Under the pieces are notes generated by a model. That model did no database searches. It had not been told where the DNA came from and saw nothing but the letters and a program-made list of their open reading frames with translations. 64,000 nt of DNA, taken from assembly GCA_034509755.1 (NCBI GenBank), contig CM067539.1, forward strand, positions 63,250,513-63,314,512. Reading direction: 5' to 3'. Both the position numbers and the translations under genes were made by a program. This stretch comes from Anisodus tanguticus. Lineage: Eukaryota > Streptophyta > Magnoliopsida > Solanales > Solanaceae. This document shows positions 55,390-64,000 of the stretch, in pieces (the stretch's first letter is position 1; every line of letters begins with the position of its first letter).

Positions 55390-55905
55390 GTACAATGTAT
55401 TGTTATGTTTACTTGTTGAAAAGTAAAGATGAAGCCTTTGAAGCGAAACGTTACAAAGCAGAAGTTGAAAATCAATAGTAGATTCGCGCTGGAGGGTACG
55501 ATCCGAAACTTCCTTGATATCCACGAGGGTACGATCATGAAATCAAGGAATGCTGAATTCTTTGAAGAGATCTTTCCTAAAAAGGAAAAAGAAATAATTC
55601 CGCGCAAACGAAGTTATGAACAAAATGCTCAAAGTCAACAAGACCCGGGAGTTTCTGATTATCTGGAACTAGACGTTCCAGATCTATAGGACTCAGAAGT
55701 CACTGACTATCCGAAGCTTAATGTTCCAGACCTACAGAACGTAGGGATTCCAGAGGTTGAACCAAGACGGAGCAAGAGGGCCAAAAAGGATAAAATCTTT
55801 GGTCCAGACTTTCTAATCTATATGGTTGAAAATGAACCGAGGACAATTAAAGAAGCATTGTCAACTCGAATGTGTAAACACGTGATGCCTTGTGCACTAG
55901 ATTGA
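55390..55905 (+). pseudogene. Ty1-copia polyprotein fragment (integrase to reverse-transcriptase junction)
   Basis: The integrase word FIDDSTMYCYVYLLKSKDEA begins at about 55380, then FEAKRYKAEVENQ. After a large deletion the frame continues with AEFFEEIFPKKEKEI, repeated Asp-rich LDVPDL/LNVPDL words and EPRRSKRAKKDKIFGPDFLI followed by YMVENEPRTIKEALST, which in intact elements precedes reverse transcriptase. It stops near 55905. This is a different copia lineage from the one at 40-43 kb. Confidence 0.85.
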
Positions 55906-56455
55906 CCTATAATTTAGGAGTTCAAGCTGTGGAATTAACAACTGATAGTTATTTTAGGGTACGCTACCTAGCTACATTACACCTCTTGGCGTGAGGCGCT
56001 TCATAGATTTTGCTTAAATGCGGAATGCTTCATGCACCAAATTGATCTATAGGTCACGTGCAGGGGAGGAGCCAGGTAGGATTTTGGGGGTTCGGTGAAC
56101 CCTCTCGGCGGAAAATTACACTGTTCATACATGATTAAAAATATTTTTATGTATATATAGTAGATTTGAACCTTTTTGGCTACTTCGTATGCTTACTTCT
56201 TTATATTTTGAACCCCTTAATAAATATCATGGCTCCGCCACTGATCACGTGTGTCAGCCGTGGAACAAGTACATCACAAATCCTTGGGGTGCGACCGTTC
56301 CCGGACCCTGCGTGAATACAAGATGTTTTGTGCACCAAGTTGACTTATAGGTCACGAATTCGAGTCATGAAATCAGTCATTGATGCTTGCATCAGGATAA
56401 ATTGTTTACATCATACCTTCTATAGAGCAGCTCTTTCTCGAACCCTAGGTGAATG
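55880..56455 (+). mobile_element. Row of three SINE-like monomers, one split by a MITE
   Basis: Junctions read GTGCACTAGATTGACCTAT (about 55890), ATGCACCAAATTGATCTATA (about 56034) and GTGCACCAAGTTGACTTATA (about 56331). Each is followed by a B-box region (GAGTTCAAGCTGTGGAA; split GTCACGTG; CACGAATTCGAGTCATGAA) and a body with GACCGTTCCCGGACCCTGCG or its decayed form. Monomers are about 145-165 bp. Head-to-tail SINE chains are unusual. Confidence 0.65.
56061..56243. mobile_element. hAT-type MITE, 183 bp, inserted in a SINE monomer
   Basis: Left end CAGGGGAGGAGCCAGG, right end reversed CAGTGGCGGAGCCATG. The 8-bp flanks are GTCACGTG (56053-56060) and ATCACGTG (56244-56251), one mismatch. The interior is AT-rich. 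Confidence 0.85.
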
Positions 56456-58434
56456 TGTAACATTCCGTACTTTCGGGTCATAGTTTGAATCGCTAAGCGT
56501 ATGTAAAATCGCTAGGCGTATGTAAATAGACTTGAGCGTTGGAAAATTTTATATTATGTTTACATATGCTAATAAAGAGATTAGTATATAAAAGGGATTA
56601 AACCCCGAAATAATTTTGGACGTAACAAGTGTGACGACGGAAGTCAAAAATAAAATTGGTACGTGCATAAAGAGGTTATGGACTAGTATCATATCACAGA
56701 TTATGACATTGGTATATGAAGATCCTATAAGTTATTAAGATTTAAGTGGATTGAGATCACGAAATTAATTATGTGTGTAATTGATTAATTGGAGGGAGGA
56801 ATAAATGATGAGTGGACATAGTCCACGTGCAGCATAATAAAAGACAATGAGTCAAGTACTATGCATGCAAGATTTAAGTGGCATTATGAAAGTATATTTA
56901 TGTCCTAGAGACAATTTGTATTAGGACAAATGTACTTGAACACATTCATATTATTAATGGAGATTAATATTTTTACATTTGCAATTATTGAATAATTATT
57001 TGATTGTTTGTAATTATTCATTAATGTGCATCCCTTGAGCTTACGTTGTCATTAATAGAGTGAGATATTAATGATAGAGTGTAACTCTTAAAATAACCTC
57101 GACTAATGATCATCGAGAATGGGATATCGATGATATGTGATAAGTCGACATGTGGTCTGCATCACATCCTTAGAGGATGTAGTATGTCTCACCTGCTACG
57201 AGTAATGACTACTCGTGATGGACACATGGATACTTTGAAAGTATTGGTATACCCTGCTGATATATTGTTTGTTATACTTGTCTAAAGTATGATCAGCGTG
57301 TGGGAGATAGAAGTCCTTAGACTTGAGGTCAATACGCGCCTTGTCCACAAAGTAATGTACTTTGATCCCGTCCTAAGCTCAAATACCTTATAGGTTGATA
57401 CACGACTTGTATTGGGTACATTACGATGTGGTTTGAAGGTGGTAGTTGAGCCAAGATTAGGATTCGTTCCTTGGATGTTTATTCTAGAGAACACTCGGAT
57501 TCTCAGTGATATTAGGTTGACTAAGTCATTGTCCAACGCAATAGACATATTTAGAATATGGTCTAGTTGTCAACTAATATAGATGAGATATAATGATTAA
57601 GCCATTTGGATAGACACTTGACAAATCTTAAGCTTGATCGGGTGTGTCGGGAATGAAAGGATTTTATCTTACCACATAAAGGTTAAGTTTACTGGATTCG
57701 TGTAAACGTACTTCACATATTGAGTTCGTCTTTCGGCGCCGTCTAGGAGTTCCGTGTAGACCTTAATTTGATTAATGTCGATATGAGAAGGCATGTAGGG
57801 TCACACTATGTCGATTGTCCGTTTCGATCTAAGGATGTATTGAGAGAGAAATTAAAATGTTTGATTTAGAATCGAGACATTTAAATGAATAGTGATTATT
57901 TTAATTAAGTCAAAATTGGATTTTGTATTTAATTAAGAATGCACGAAAAATAAATTCGAGCGTCGTGGCACCCATACCCTAGGGCTGCGGCGCCCATACT
58001 CTAGGGCCGCCTCGCCCATACCCTAGGGTCGTAGTGCCTCTGCCTCAAATTTTGGGTTAGGCCCAAGGTTAAACCCTAATTCGATTTTGACCTATTTTTC
58101 AACTATAAATATAGGCACTCATTTCATTATTCACACACCAATTCTGAAAAAAATTCTAAGCCTTTGAGACTTAGAATCAAATACTCTCTCGAACCTCTGC
58201 CGGATTTCCTAGCTTTCCGAAGGAGAAATACATTGAAGCTTGGAACTTGCAATCGGAAGGGCAATCGCGTGTGCACATCACAGTTGATAAAGACTCCAGA
58301 TAATACTAACTTGTAAGTAAATGTTTTATGTTACAAGTTCCATTGTTGTATAACCATGCCAGAATTATTGTTGGGGTAAGTAAGAAACAAAACTTTTAAA
58401 CTTTTGTTGTGCCTTATGCATTTTGAACCCAACA
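56456..58434 (+). mobile_element. LTR-like block with TATA box
   Basis: Starts TGTAACATTCCGTACTTTC and may end CATTTTGAACCCAACA. A strong TATA box (AACTATAAATATAGGC) at 58101 is followed by a ~330-bp leader, the layout of a plus-oriented LTR. No target duplication, primer site or pol gene adjoins it, so it would be a solo LTR or a non-autonomous element. No convincing reading frame. Confidence 0.5.
57961..58028. repeat. Three GC-rich 22-24-bp repeats
   Basis: Each unit ends CCCATACCCTAGGG or CCCATACTCTAGGG, with starts at 57961, 57985 and 58007. They lie about 75-140 bp upstream of the TATA box. Confidence 0.88.
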
Positions 58435-58814
58435 AAACCCTACATATTACATATCAAGTCTTTAAGACTAAGTAGTGAAACATTTTCATTTGTTAAGTTG
58501 TGTCTTTACAGAAGCAAAAGAGATTCATTTGTTAAGTGATGTAAAAGGAGCAAATCATGACTCATTTTCCATAAGACTCCTCTAACCCTTTCTTTTATTT
58601 ATGAAACAGAACAACACATTTTGCCCCTAGCCTAGTTATAACCAAATTCTACAATAGTAAGGTTTAGATAAGAGGGATGTAATGTAATGTGATATTGGTT
58701 TCCAGCAACCTCATTTTTATTTGGAAAATGTACAAAGTGGTGGTAGTACTAGAATGCCTTATCCAAGCAGTTCTTAATTGCTTCAGTAGAATATAGTTGT
58801 TGAGTTATTAAGCT
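58435..58814. other. Non-coding spacer
   Basis: No feature recognised. Confidence 0.5.
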
Positions 58815-60077
58815 TGGAATCGAGGTATGTTAATTTTTTTTTCTTTTGGCATGTTCCATGTAACGAAATATAACCTTGATATTGCTCCATAATTTATTAT
58901 ACTCATAGTAGTTAAGAATATGCATGTTATTGATTCCTATGCTAAAAGCATGTCTAATTATGTGTCTAAGTCCCTATTGAGGCATGTGGAAAAGGATGTT
59001 AATATTTACAGTGTCACCTGAAGGTACATGTTAAATATTCAATGTTAGCCAAAGGGGCAAGGATATTATTGTCATCTGGTAAATTCAAAGAAGATTTTAT
59101 TTTCATTTGCATTGCATTCATATATTACCCCGGACCACTTGTACTATGCACATTACTATATGGTAAATATTGTATATATATGTAGGGGATATGGGAAAAG
59201 GGAAAGACGTTATATATGCACACCACCTGCAGCTGGTACATACTATCACAAAAGAGCCCTAAGAGGCCACATATCGAGCCTGTGTGGTCAAGTGGATGCA
59301 TGTGTGGCTAAGACGATATGAATGCATGTGTGGCCAATACGATATAACCTGAAGCCCACAGAGGCGGTTATGGGAGGATTCTTGTGTGGACATTAGTATA
59401 CCGCATTTGCATTATGCATACATTCATTAATCATTGTATGGTATGGTGCCCACAGAGGTTGTTTTGGTAAGGAAGGTGCCCGATGAGGCTGATGGATATG
59501 TATACTGCATTGTGCATAATATTTAGGCATATATATTAGGGCCCTCAGAGGCATTTACTACTGGTCAGTTGTTTCTGTTTCAGTTGTTGTTATATCCCTG
59601 TTATGCTATTGTTCATGCCTGACATATTTAGTACATCAGTCGTACTGACGTCCCTTTTGTCGGGGGACGCTGCGTTTCATGCCCGTAGGTTCAGTTAAAG
59701 AGGGTGACGGTTAACGCTAGTAGGTTGCTGGTTCAGCTGATATTGAAGCACTCTATTTGTTTCAGAGTTTCAGTCTGGTCGTGGTACAATATTTTTGCAT
59801 ACGCATATGGTTATGGCGGGGTCCTGTCCCGTACTTGTGATGTCATGTATTCTTTAGAGGCTTGTAGACAGGTGTCCTGTAATTAGTTGTCATGTGTGGC
59901 CTTGTCGGCCTTGGTATGGGTATGTATTTATGAAAATTAGATTTCTGATTAAGATTTTTTATAATGTTTTTCGGCTTAGTCCGTATTTAATTATGATTAG
60001 GTGTTGGGCATACGATTAGCGGTACCCGGCGGGTGGGGTTCGGGTGCCCGTCGCGGCCCTCCGGTTTGAGTCATGAC

Positions 60078-63000
60078 TAAGGGTGGCCAGTGGGCCGAGA
60101 CGGCCCGACCCTGTCCCGAGCCCGCCTCTACCCGACCCCGCATAAAAAAAAAACGATAGCGGGACTTGAACTCGGGACGGGACAATGTCTCGTCCCGCCA
60201 AACCCGAGCCCGCCCCAGGCCCGCCAAACCCGAGACCGCCCCCGATCCCCCTTTGCAAATATAGTCGTTGCACCAACGACCATTTTAGATTTTGGTCATT
60301 GGGCAACAACCATTTTAGGCCTACCCCTTCCCCCAACCTCCCCCTACCCCTTAATATTTATTTTTAACCCATAAGTTATTATATTTACACTTTAACCCAA
60401 TTTTCCAACTATAAATAACTCATTTTCTCTTCATCTTCCTACAATCTCTCTAATCTCTCAATATATCTCTCTACAAGTTTACATTGTTTACTAAATATTC
60501 AATTTTATTTATTCATTTGGGAATTAGGAGTGAAGTTGGCAACTAGCTTGAGGATCTTCCATCGAGCAAAGTTTCAATTTTCAACCTCTCGATTACACGT
60601 CGACGTTACGTCGGCGTTTGGTACATTCGTTCTTTCATTAAATTATTATTGTCTGTTTATTTTATTTAGCGCACTTAATTTTATTGTCTTTAATTATTTA
60701 TTATCATAATTAAAATGAAAGCATTAAGAGGTATGTTTAAGGGTAAGGGTGTTTCTTCTAGTAGGGGCGGCAACCAGGGCAAGGGTACTTCTTCTAGTCA
60801 TCTTATTCCCACACAGGATGATTTTGTTGATACTCAACTTTTTCCTACAATACCATTAGATTTAGACGAGGAGCTATTTTCTGGAACTCAAGAAGACTTT
60901 AATTTAGACGATGATCTAGATGATACACCCACTAATGTTGATGACAACACACCTACTAGTGCACCTTCAACTGAAATACCTCCTATTCCCCCTAGTATGA
61001 GACGAGGTCCAAAGAAAACGACCATTAAAATCAGATGCATGGACATTTTTTGATAGGGACGTAGAGAATCAAGTAGCTGTATGTAAAATTTGTAAAAATG
61101 TTTTAAAATTTAAAACTGGAAAAGGTCACGGTGGGATAGGGGCTTTAATTAGACACGTAGTAAGTGCTCATCTAGCTAGGTATGCCCAATACCAGGCTTC
61201 AAAATCAGGTGTGCAAACGCCCGCTCCATTGGGACAAGGTTCACATACTGATACTGTCCCGGACCAAGTACAGGGTCAAATTAACCCTATGACGGGGGGA
61301 ATTGTAGTCCCTAAATACAATAAACATAGAGATAGGGAAGCAATATCAAAATTAGTTGTTGTGGAGGGTTTGCCTTTTTCATTTCCTTCATCTCCCGGTT
61401 TTATTTATTACATTAGAGATATATATAATCCTGCTTTTAACGGTTTTTCTAGATCAACTGTTAAGAGAGATGTATTTAAATTCGCGCATGAATATCAACA
61501 ATATTTAAGTTATTCATTATATCATTTTAATGGCAAAGTATCTATCACGTCTAATATAGGTCATAGTACTAACGGCCATGATTATTTAACTGTAACTTGT
61601 CATTGGATAGATTATAAATGGTCTATGCAAAAGCGTATCTTAGCGTATAGATATATAGATGATAGGCACACTGGTACTTTTATTGCGTATAATATTTATC
61701 AAGTGTGCCATTATTACGGAATAACCGATAAAATTATGATTTATTACATTAGATAACGCTTCTTCTAACAATTACGCAATTACAATTTTAAAAAATAGTT
61801 TAACTCCATCTTTTCCAGATCATTTTCATATAAAATGCGCGTGCCATATATATAATTTAATTGTAAAGGATGGTCTATCACTTTTTGAAGACATTCTTAG
61901 TAAAATACAATTTGCTATAAACTTTATTTTTAAAAGTAATAAAGTACAACGTAGAAAAGAATATAAAAAAATTTGTCACGATTGTGGACTATCTTATAGA
62001 AAAATTCCACAAGAAGTATCCACTAGGTGGAATTCTTTATACGAGCAACTACTTGTTGCTTATGACTATAGAAAACCTATAACTTTATTTTTTAACTCTC
62101 ATAATCAAAATCCAGCTGATATGATTGTAGATAGTGATTGGGTAAAAATTTCCGAACTTATTGTATTTTTAGAGAATTTTTTTCAAGCAACAAAAGAATT
62201 TTCCGGTATATATTATCCTACTATTTCAACTATGTTGTTTTATATAACTCTAATATTTTTATTACTTACTGAATATATGGAAAAACCAGCTTATATGATA
62301 GCTATTAAAAAAATATTTGTCAAAATAAAAAAATATTTTATTCCTATTCCCACTATTTATATTATTGGTTCTGTATTAAATCCGACTATTAAACTAGACG
62401 GTACTAAATCACTAATTGAAACTATTTACGATTGTATAGAAGTACTACTACCTCCAAGTCCCAAAAATCTAAATCACTCACCACCTATTGAACAAACTAA
62501 AAAAGAAGTGTTGTCTAGCGTAGAACACCAATGCAAAAAATATATAGATTTTATCAACAAGAAAATGCTAGTAACTTACCGGCTTCCATACCATCTTCTT
62601 CATCTTCAACACAACCTCACAAAAGACATGTTGTTTCTGCGGCTAGTATTGAAAGCCTCAGAAATAGAATGTGCGGCCGTACCTCTACAACTAACCAAAT
62701 TAGCGAGTTGGATATTTTTATTTTGCAGGGGTTAAATACCGTACCAAGAAGTTATCAATGAAGATGGATATGAAGACTTATTTGAAATATCTTGGAGGGG
62801 GAATGAGAAGACCTTTCCGACACTTTCATTGATGACCCGAGATGTTTTGAACATTCAAGCGTCATCAACTGCGTCTGAAAGCGCTTTTTCTGCCGGCAGA
62901 TATCAAATAGGAGATCACAGACACTTATTAGCCGAAGACAACTTGGAAATTGCAGTATTATTCAGAGATTGGATACGAGCGGAGCGGAGAAGGTGCGGTC

Positions 63001-63538
63001 AACCGGAGATCAACGAAGAAGAAGACGAAAACTACAACGAAATCTTATCCGAAGGTGGTGAAAGCGACGTGGATCAATTTGACCAACAAATACCAATTCC
63101 AACCGAAGAACCACAGGAAATCATCAAGCAATTAGAACAGGTTTTTTTGAGAATGTAATTTTTTTAATTGCAATTTTATTATGTAATTTGCAACTTTTGG
63201 ACAACACCACAAAGTTGCAATTTAGATTTTAGACAATTGTATTTGTATTACAAAAAAATCATATGTCTATTAAATAATATAAGAGGCACAAAAACAGACT
63301 TGGAATGTTTTTATTACACTATCTTGTCTTGTTTATTGAATTTTTTTATACATATGTTATTTTTTTTTAAAAAAAGGAAAACCCGCCGGACCCGACCCGA
63401 CCCGATTCCGACGGTATCGGGATCGGGACGGGCTGGAGCAAGTCCCTCCAGACCCGACCCCGACCCCTCCGCCCGTCCCGCCCCGACCCCGCCAGACCCA
63501 GCCCGCCAGACCCGAGCCCGGCCCACTGGCCAGGCCTA
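60078..63538 (+). mobile_element. hAT transposon, 3461 bp, with transposase gene
   Basis: 8-bp flanks GTCATGAC (60070-60077) and GTCGTGAC (63539-63546), one mismatch. Ends TAAGGGTGGCCAGTGGGCCG and, reversed, TAGGCCTGGCCAGTGGGCCG, so ~20-bp inverted repeats. Some 150-170 bp at each end is very GC-rich with reiterated CCCGACCC, CCCGAGCCCG and CCGCCAGACCC words. The internal gene is the only nearly complete one in the window. It inserted at bases 2-9 of the host LTR. Confidence 0.93.
60715..63158 (+). pseudogene. hAT transposase, near-complete but frameshifted
   Basis: Start: MKALRGMFKGKGVSSSRGGN at 60715, then an acidic, Asp/Thr-rich N-terminus. After a shift in an A run near 61014 comes the BED zinc finger (VCKICKNVLKFKTGKGHGGI, IRHVVSAH, about 61078-61170) and the catalytic region to 61740. 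A second shift (T run, about 61741) leads to DNASSNNYAITILKNSL, HIKCACHIYNLIVKDGLSLF, VSTRWNSLYEQLL and the rest to about 62530. A third shift gives ENASNLPASIPSSSSS and SLRNRMCGRTSTTNQISELD. A fourth near 62757 leads to the dimerisation domain ASSTASESAFSAGRYQIGDH .. AVLFRDWIRAERR. Length and domain order are those of a full hAT transposase (about 800 codons). Four shifts and few other lesions suggest recent loss. Confidence 0.9.
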
Positions 63539-63547
63539 GTCGTGACA

Positions 63548-64000
63548 GAATGCAAAGTACTTTGTCCACCAAACTGCCTTTTTAGATGGGTAGGTATGCC
63601 TATTCTCTCGAAGGTTGCTACTTTTTGAGAAATTGCTTCACGGGAAACTGAATGTCTGAGGACCCAGTATAGTGCCTGTCAATCTAAAAAAAAAAATGTA
63701 AATGGAGAACAATGATAAATTGAAATTCACATTTAACGAATGATCTTATTTTGTGAACATTTTATTTATTCTTTATTGTTTTCATTTATATACTAGTTCC
63801 TTATTCTACTTTATGGGTTTATTTTTTGTTTTCATGTTTTGTTCAACACAAACACATTGTAAAAAGTTGTGGTTGCTACACCAAACTTTACCTGCCTAAA
63901 TGGTTCACCATGTTATTACTGACATTTATTTAATGGGTAATACTTACTAAAATGGATAAACCATGGTGATTTTTTGAACGGATGAGGAGATTTTACAATT
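63548..64000. other. AT-rich sequence to window end
   Basis: No feature recognised. A run of 11 A lies near 63688. Confidence 0.55.

Larger units (their letters stand above)
58815..63547 (+). mobile_element. Gypsy LTR, 5'-truncated, plus orientation, interrupted by an hAT element
   Basis: Reverse-complement relative of 46927-49728. CTTTTGGCATGTTCC (about 58845) matches 48870, CGTACTGACGTCCCTTTTGT (about 59643) matches 48205, and the end GGTTTGAGTCATGAC matches the start TGTCACGACCCAAATC. The LTR finishes at 63547 (GTCGTGACA) after the insertion. The first ~800 bp of the LTR is missing at the left. No primer site follows, so it is probably a truncated solo LTR. Confidence 0.8.

Noticed and set aside
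59997..60374. Overlapping long open frames on both strands at the left hAT end
   Set aside because: Pro/Gly/Arg-rich products come from GC-rich reiterated transposon ends; no start context or domain.
63314..63572. Gly/Arg-rich open frames at the right hAT end
   Set aside because: Same compositional effect as the left end; they overlap the inverted repeat and target site.

Overview
This window is plant nuclear DNA, and I find no intact host gene in it. The families point to a nightshade (Solanaceae) genome: an Au-type SINE, RTE-type LINEs with a Solanaceae-style 3' end, Tork-like Ty1-copia pieces, Ty3-gypsy LTRs of the TGTCACGACCC / GGTGTTACA kind with an initiator-Met tRNA primer site, and Stowaway and hAT MITEs. 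The species cannot be fixed from the sequence. It is AT-rich, and almost every base can be assigned to a transposable element, a remnant of one, or AT-rich filler between them.

Layout. 0-6.7 kb: a minus-strand LTR element with two ~2.2-kb LTRs and only 321 bp between them; its left LTR carries another solo LTR. 6.7-14.7 kb: filler, two SINEs, an LTR-like block and a broken minus-strand copia element (gag, protease, integrase, 5' LTR). 14.7-20.2 kb: a decayed minus-strand RTE LINE followed by an LTR-like promoter block. 21.4-40.15 kb: a large composite Mutator-like element carrying a mudrA transposase relic (+) and a convergent ULP1/C48 protease relic (-). It has been opened by a second RTE LINE (15-bp target duplication) and by a truncated minus-strand gypsy element, whose 5' LTR was itself hit by a 3.3-kb solo LTR. 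Arrays of an ~88-bp palindromic minisatellite sit at three non-coding places in this composite. 40.15-44.4 kb: two fused copia fragments (+) and a copia 3' LTR.

44.4-58.8 kb is a patchwork of duplicated blocks (called A, B, C and D below). They share sequence but differ in which small elements they carry, so several insertions have a matching empty site in the same window: an Au SINE, a Stowaway MITE, a foldback-type MITE and a copia LTR. Also here are a gypsy 3' LTR holding an 810-bp hAT MITE, a 1047-bp Mutator element with ~250-bp inverted ends nested in a MITE, a copia fragment, a row of SINE monomers split by a MITE, and an LTR-like block. 58.8-63.55 kb: a plus-oriented gypsy LTR interrupted by a 3.46-kb hAT element whose transposase is nearly complete but frameshifted. 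The last 450 bp show nothing.

The elements do not act together as a pathway. What links them is nesting order and recombination history. The items most worth a second look are the minisatellite-bearing mudrA/ULP1 composite at 21-40 kb, the A/B/C/D duplications with filled and empty sites, and the hAT elements with reiterated subterminal motifs sitting in LTRs of one gypsy family. All boundaries and homologies were read by eye; no alignment or database search was run.
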